Shown piece by piece: positions 61,501 through 64,000 of a stretch of DNA of 64,000 bases. The number at the start of each line of letters is the position of its first letter. Position 1 is the stretch's first letter. Below the pieces are notes generated by a model. It made no database searches and was not told the origin of the DNA. It worked only from the letters and a program-made list of their open reading frames with translations. This stretch comes from Nanobdellati archaeon (GTDB lineage Archaea > EX4484-52 > GLR71), in contig JAHYJO010000001.1 in assembly GCA_019429125.1 (NCBI GenBank), positions 90,065-154,064 of the forward strand, given 5' to 3'. Both the position numbers and the translations under genes were made by a program.

Positions 61501-63446
61501 GTTTGGGTATCATATCCTGCTTTTGAGACAGTTATGTTGTAATTATCTATTGCCATATCTATTGAATATGTACTTTCTGTGGATGTAATTTGGTATTGTG
61601 TTCCTGAAATGTCGGCAAAACTTATTGTTGAGCCTAAAGTTATGTTTTTATTTACTGCGTAATTGCTCGCATCAAGGATGTGACCATCTATGTGTGTAGT
61701 TCCTTGTAGATATAGTGTATTGTTTGGCAGTTCACTTGCTGATAAATTTTGTTCTATTGGATTGTAATGGTTTTTGTTTAATGATAAGGTGTAGTTGATG
61801 TTTGATGGTATGTTGATAGAATAATCGCCATTGATGTCAGTTTTAGTTGTATATAATGATGTGTGTGTTGTCTGGTTTAAGATGTTTACTATTACATTTT
61901 CTATTCTTGCGCCGGCTGTTCTTCTTGAACCTTCTTTGTCTTCAACAGAACCAATTATGTGGTGCGCACCTGTTAGATTAATTATGCCATAATTACCGTT
62001 TGCGTGTGGAGTAGGAGATATGCCGGTGTATCCTGATTTTGCAATATCTATTGAAAATTCAATATTGTCTTTTATATCCATATCAAAAATACCGTTTGAA
62101 TCAGTTGTTGTGTTGTAACGGTTTCCGTCATTAAGGTTTATTATAACAGTTACATCTTCTAGATTTAGATTATTTTCTGCATCAATTACTGTTCCATTTA
62201 TTTTTTGTGAGCCGTCAACACATACCGAAATATCTTGTTGTGTATTTGCAAGAGTTATTGCGTTGTATTGTGTTCCGTTTATAGTTATATTGTAACCATC
62301 ATATCCTGTTGTTGTATTTTTTACAAATATGCTGAAGTTTCCGTTGTCTGTATGTGTGTAATAATTAAAGCCGTTACCAGATTTATCTGTTATGTATATG
62401 TCTAAGGATATATTTTGTTCGTTGTTGTTGCAGTCTGTTATGCTTCCGTTTATATATAATATGCCCTTCATGTTTAGATTTAGGTTTAGTTGAGGGTTAT
62501 GCCAACCTCCATTTGTGTTTGGATTACCGTTGTAGTTTATTGTTTGGGTCCAATCTTTGTGTTTTGCGCTAATGTCATAATTATTGTTGTCAGTTGGTGG
62601 CGTAATTAGATTTGATGGTATGTATAAAATGTATATTCCTTCTGAGTTTGTTGTTGTTGTGTAATTGTATATTCCTTCAAAACTTAGGTTTTCTCCTGAA
62701 TAAGGATTGGAGTCATGCTCGTATAGTTCTATAATAGCACCTTCAATATTTTTGTTGTTGTAAAAGTCTGTTACTTTCCCTGAGATAATACTGCTACCTT
62801 GCAATTGTTTTGTATAGTCTCTATTTTTTCCTTCTTCAGTGGATTCATTAAAAGTTGTAAGGGTTTCATTCCAGTTGTTATAATCATTGGATTCTATTGT
62901 GATTTTATATGTCCCTGGATTGTCAACCATAACTATAATTGTTCCATCTTGTTTTGTTTTACATATATTATTTGGGCAAATATATTCAGTTTGGCTTCTT
63001 TTTGTGTTATCACTTGTCTTATATAATGTAATGATTGCATCTGGAATGGGTCTACCGTTTGTTGTATCTGTTAATGTTATATTAAGAGAACTACTCCCTA
63101 AAGGATATAATTTTAATGTTAAGTTTGTTCCATTTTCAAAACATTGTGTGTTATTTTTGAATTGTTTTTCATAATATGCAGAATTTCCGCTTGCGTTAAT
63201 TAGGTATTGACCCCATGTGTTGTTGTATTCAATCTTGAAAGTTCCATTTGTATAAGTTGTGGTTGAGTTTAAGATTTGTGATTGGTTTGTGCAGTTGACT
63301 ATGTCTATTGTGACATTTCCTATAGGATTGCCAGTCTCTATACTGATTACTGTTCCTTCTATGTAATTTGATGCGGCAAATATGTAGGGGATTATTATTG
63401 CTAGTGCAATTATTGTAAGAATTGTGAAGGCTATGTTTTTTTTCAT
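55509..63446 (-). CDS. Giant surface protein (2645 aa) with many carboxypeptidase-regulatory-like beta-sandwich repeats, C-terminal TM and cytoplasmic tail
   Basis: Repeated I.G.V.D...N..I.NV.V...N.TTD.NG.Y; signal peptide; TM YWWLMILAALTIVAGIFV. Confidence 0.85.
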   Translation of the reverse strand: MKKNIAFTILTIIALAIIIPYIFAASNYIEGTVISIETGNPIGNVTIDIVNCTNQSQILNSTTTYTNGTFKIEYNNTWGQYLINASGNSAYYEKQFKNNTQCFENGTNLTLKLYPLGSSSLNITLTDTTNGRPIPDAIITLYKTSDNTKRSQTEYICPNNICKTKQDGTIIVMVDNPGTYKITIESNDYNNWNETLTTFNESTEEGKNRDYTKQLQGSSIISGKVTDFYNNKNIEGAIIELYEHDSNPYSGENLSFEGIYNYTTTTNSEGIYILYIPSNLITPPTDNNNYDISAKHKDWTQTINYNGNPNTNGGWHNPQLNLNLNMKGILYINGSITDCNNNEQNISLDIYITDKSGNGFNYYTHTDNGNFSIFVKNTTTGYDGYNITINGTQYNAITLANTQQDISVCVDGSQKINGTVIDAENNLNLEDVTVIINLNDGNRYNTTTDSNGIFDMDIKDNIEFSIDIAKSGYTGISPTPHANGNYGIINLTGAHHIIGSVEDKEGSRRTAGARIENVIVNILNQTTHTSLYTTKTDINGDYSINIPSNINYTLSLNKNHYNPIEQNLSASELPNNTLYLQGTTHIDGHILDASNYAVNKNITLGSTISFADISGTQYQITSTESTYSIDMAIDNYNITVSKAGYDTQTYIGESSGSYSSKDINLKGSLNMTITTTNNFSNQSISLVNVRLFTSGNIKYDNIATLDGTKNIFVNSEDTYYIAVYHNNYLPIYEIINTDNITFEKEYRLIAKYETKITDAENNLPIENAQLQAYHYFNQTYYLQQLNETTLEVTVNCSGMLLNNINVTITGSSYSNSQNTISGATTFAAVPIDTYNVEANGSIYGCRTQTTSIDITQGGTAYNTTILLNTTILMINLTNPLSQTIYPANVTYENSTGANITMQSFTGLYYDAVYIALGNYNTTVNESNHYTNTVQCNVTIPGEINWCNITLQPRPGNISIYIINETGTPIDNTIINITNSTDTYQISTTGGWANFTNIESVWNLTINAIDKGYQNQSHADIYAYPNNNTTYTFTLNATNLTINITDDLGILQNANVSLTDPTTGTILRDYLGNSLNALTDTDGIVTFTRFNQSTYNITINETSHDFYNQTIILSMDSDNNMLINLDTTRMTVNVIDTYSTLLANIYVSLNKTDGAANFTGYTNSTGTIILENQTFPPGLYNLTINGTSLGYNYTEKQINIYGGSQNTENAVLEEYRLNIQVNSSYDNAAAENINVTIEEIPSSKNTDNNGTAQFRNLENKTYTITINGTDVGYNATTVSINVTGSIIIEILLEENTFKIEVIDEEGSAVSGGIDVILWETYPTLIYDDALGDNLIGETNTSNNNITFRKMQYEASPGQNITMTANGSAQGYGITQTNYTIFNGTNGPNTTMLNITQILVNVTDAISAPVIDANVTLLDLSGGFVNNGKGLRVNGTTVADGTVTLKWIIPGTYNISITKNVSGTIVYNSTLITISAGEHKYIHLDPNNTIIPSLKGTYYNSILENDTYDLIINTTGLAGPVENITVKIYATGYDYSDSYWYNYEATDNKTTDANGIIVISNLPSGVYDVLIDGESKGYGITKTKISIGKLVFSKGTTNSDGIIVIPIDGSPINNAVDEGYFIRITTAGYKTYDSYDNGQMGMIGTYYDQIVYDQNIYPGYSTNNRTNITINGIINLIGHITDLFFVNTQSAFKNITNAFVEFIIDGTETVRYTTYSDENGNYSINVSPILQGATNLDSPLTYKIRTTQTGYNTNTVKTIMTKTPSIITTDISLSGNSKVNGTIFNFDGGIISSNILVIYLDNSRDEIYRTTTDENGIYSFKVNPHYKPYILSFSDNESNILYNETQAYTEPHLNEDYYLLGTHQAILNMYILDDYNAEIETAAITIESIAFGDIIEDYTNENGRVNFFIDGNTTKIGAYKIIADGTTLGYGNINENIIITAGYNPITLTIKTTKINLSLTSNLGNSVHNTTVTLTGNTPSSISIENDTATFSKIISGNYIITFESDYFIGSPINIDIDDINAGTTIQTPVTLNESRISIRVINQTGDNLENISITVNGPTSFTGQTDTNGWFNKTQILKGNYNITFTNTTEFTDNNYFIPQKITITQTIGNTTYIEVTAIERIINITVNAYDLKDIYNTSKTQITNNTITVSLTNNTGLTLNKTGDPNTIITTNSIANFTDLYDSIYRINASSINYTSDNETTFNTTATDFNTEQDIYLKQNDMAYINITILSETTPISGAQTTLYWNATTLLTNSITDAQGRVMLQVNATAYNETLHLIISKTGFITTTTIEFNITVGETYNNITQISLTPLCTTCSSSSSRDSPSAGFSAPTTITPTKNNTYNTTDTDSNDNYLKDITDITYTYNDNNIEIKKIINNNLNIYSLLEKYFGKLSETDILSISQDTEKIGKYIEITRDITLNENGNEIIGINTHYTGNEVLSNFAIYETLPTEIITTDNILFTDTSAKIIIDKTTNSYLIIYPRLEPNTYIRTEYKTDRYINPKDIIYFSKPKIFATDIIYKNKAQSDNTTEITTKKSILDYWWLMILAALTIVAGIFVKTKTRQSSRNYSFKPIETTNPMNPPYIAQANTMYNFEQAEKVLTTLPKQVLDTINKTEQRISQDIKEVAHNEVAYLAKKLEKERFIVD

Positions 63447-63655
63447 TGTTTCTGCACCTCCTTTATTGGTCTATAAACTTTTGCTCTGCCGACATCAATC
63501 ACTTCAAGTTTTCCTGTGAGACGCATGGCTTCTAAAAATCCAGCCAGAAAATCTCGTCGTATTTTTAGGTCTTGTGCGAGTTGAGAAACAGAACACGGCT
63601 TGTCGTTTAGCTTTGAGATTATTTTGGCTTCTGTGTTCAGACCTATTGTCGACAT
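63443..63655 (-). CDS. Small winged-HTH protein, overlapping start of giant surface protein
   Basis: NTEAKIISKLNDKPCSVSQLAQDLKIRRDFLAGFLEAMRLTGKLEVIDVGRAKVYRP. Confidence 0.75.
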   Translation of the reverse strand: MSTIGLNTEAKIISKLNDKPCSVSQLAQDLKIRRDFLAGFLEAMRLTGKLEVIDVGRAKVYRPIKEVQKQ

Positions 63656-63710
63656 AATAGTATATGATAAGTTGTAGTATATATAGGTTTATGGTGTTAT
63701 ACATAGTGTA

Positions 63711-63782
63711 TTATATATTGTATAATATTTGTAATACTATTTGTAATACTATTTGGTGTACTATTGGGGGTACTATATTGTA
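63711..63782. repeat. Six-unit 12-bp periodic array (consensus TACTATTTGTAA)
   Basis: TACTAT at 63735, 63747, 63759, 63771 exactly 12 bp apart; degenerate TAATAT at 63723 and TTATAT at 63711. Confidence 0.8.
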
Positions 63783-63881
63783 GACAATATAATTTTTTTG
63801 AGGGTTTTGTTTGTGGTATTTTAATGTTTGAAAAATATTTTGTTTTATTTTTTTTTGTATTTTCAGAAATATGGTATTTGT

Positions 63882-64000
63882 TTAGCAAAAACATAGATTC
63901 TTTATCAGCATCTGTTTAAGTTCTGCTTTTAAATCCAAATCATTTAGTTGCCATGTTGCCATCAATGATGCCATTATCTCATAATTTTCTTTTCCTGATT
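63882..64000 (-). CDS. C-terminal fragment of a CDS running off window end
   Basis: Minus frame ...SGKENYEIMASLMATWQLNDLDLKAELKQMLIKNLCFC*. Confidence 0.45.
   Translation of the reverse strand, partial: SGKENYEIMASLMATWQLNDLDLKAELKQMLIKNLCFC

Noticed and set aside
57232-63174. Several plus-strand 60-140 aa ORFs
   Set aside because: All antisense to the continuous 2645-aa minus-strand frame.
63697-63894. Minus ORF with STPNSTPNSITNSITN repeat
   Set aside because: The repeat is the translated 12-bp array; Lys/Asn-rich remainder looks non-coding, though a coding origin of the 12-bp period cannot be fully excluded.

Overview
Archaeal chromosome segment, AT-rich and probably from a DPANN-type lineage (inferred from gene content). 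Housekeeping genes: AmmeMemoRadiSam radical-SAM enzyme and AMMECR1, TruD, TruA, Pth2, Rqc2/NEMF homolog, deoxyhypusine synthase, Hel308, GlmS-GlmM-GlmU and a thermosome subunit. Surface genes: an S-layer protein, two very large secreted proteins (1365 and 2645 aa), and an ~11.5-kb type IV pilus/archaellum-like operon with one FlaI-type ATPase, two FlaJ/TadC proteins and several pilin-like proteins. I identify three tRNA genes, two of them intron-containing. Main points for follow-up: (1) a 168-169 bp MITE in three copies, two with perfect 8-bp target duplications, the third at the breakpoint of a truncated beta-propeller gene; (2) a 58-bp perfect direct repeat (apparent operator + TATA promoter) flanking a HEPN/MNT module, with degenerate copies next to decayed AlbA_2-type genes; (3) a decayed three-gene module ending in a caspase/CHAT-like protein, each gene with one frameshift; (4) a six-unit 12-bp periodic array upstream of an HTH + giant adhesin operon; (5) three tandem hairpins with compensatory changes; (6) a candidate structured ncRNA; (7) a probable tRNA-Ile(UAU) and a tRNA-Leu(CAA) with a D-arm intron; (8) a probable ATT start codon; (9) an ArsR HTH fused to an S-layer-like domain. 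No CRISPR array, rRNA or complete transposase was seen. All calls come from reading the sequence; no database searches were run.
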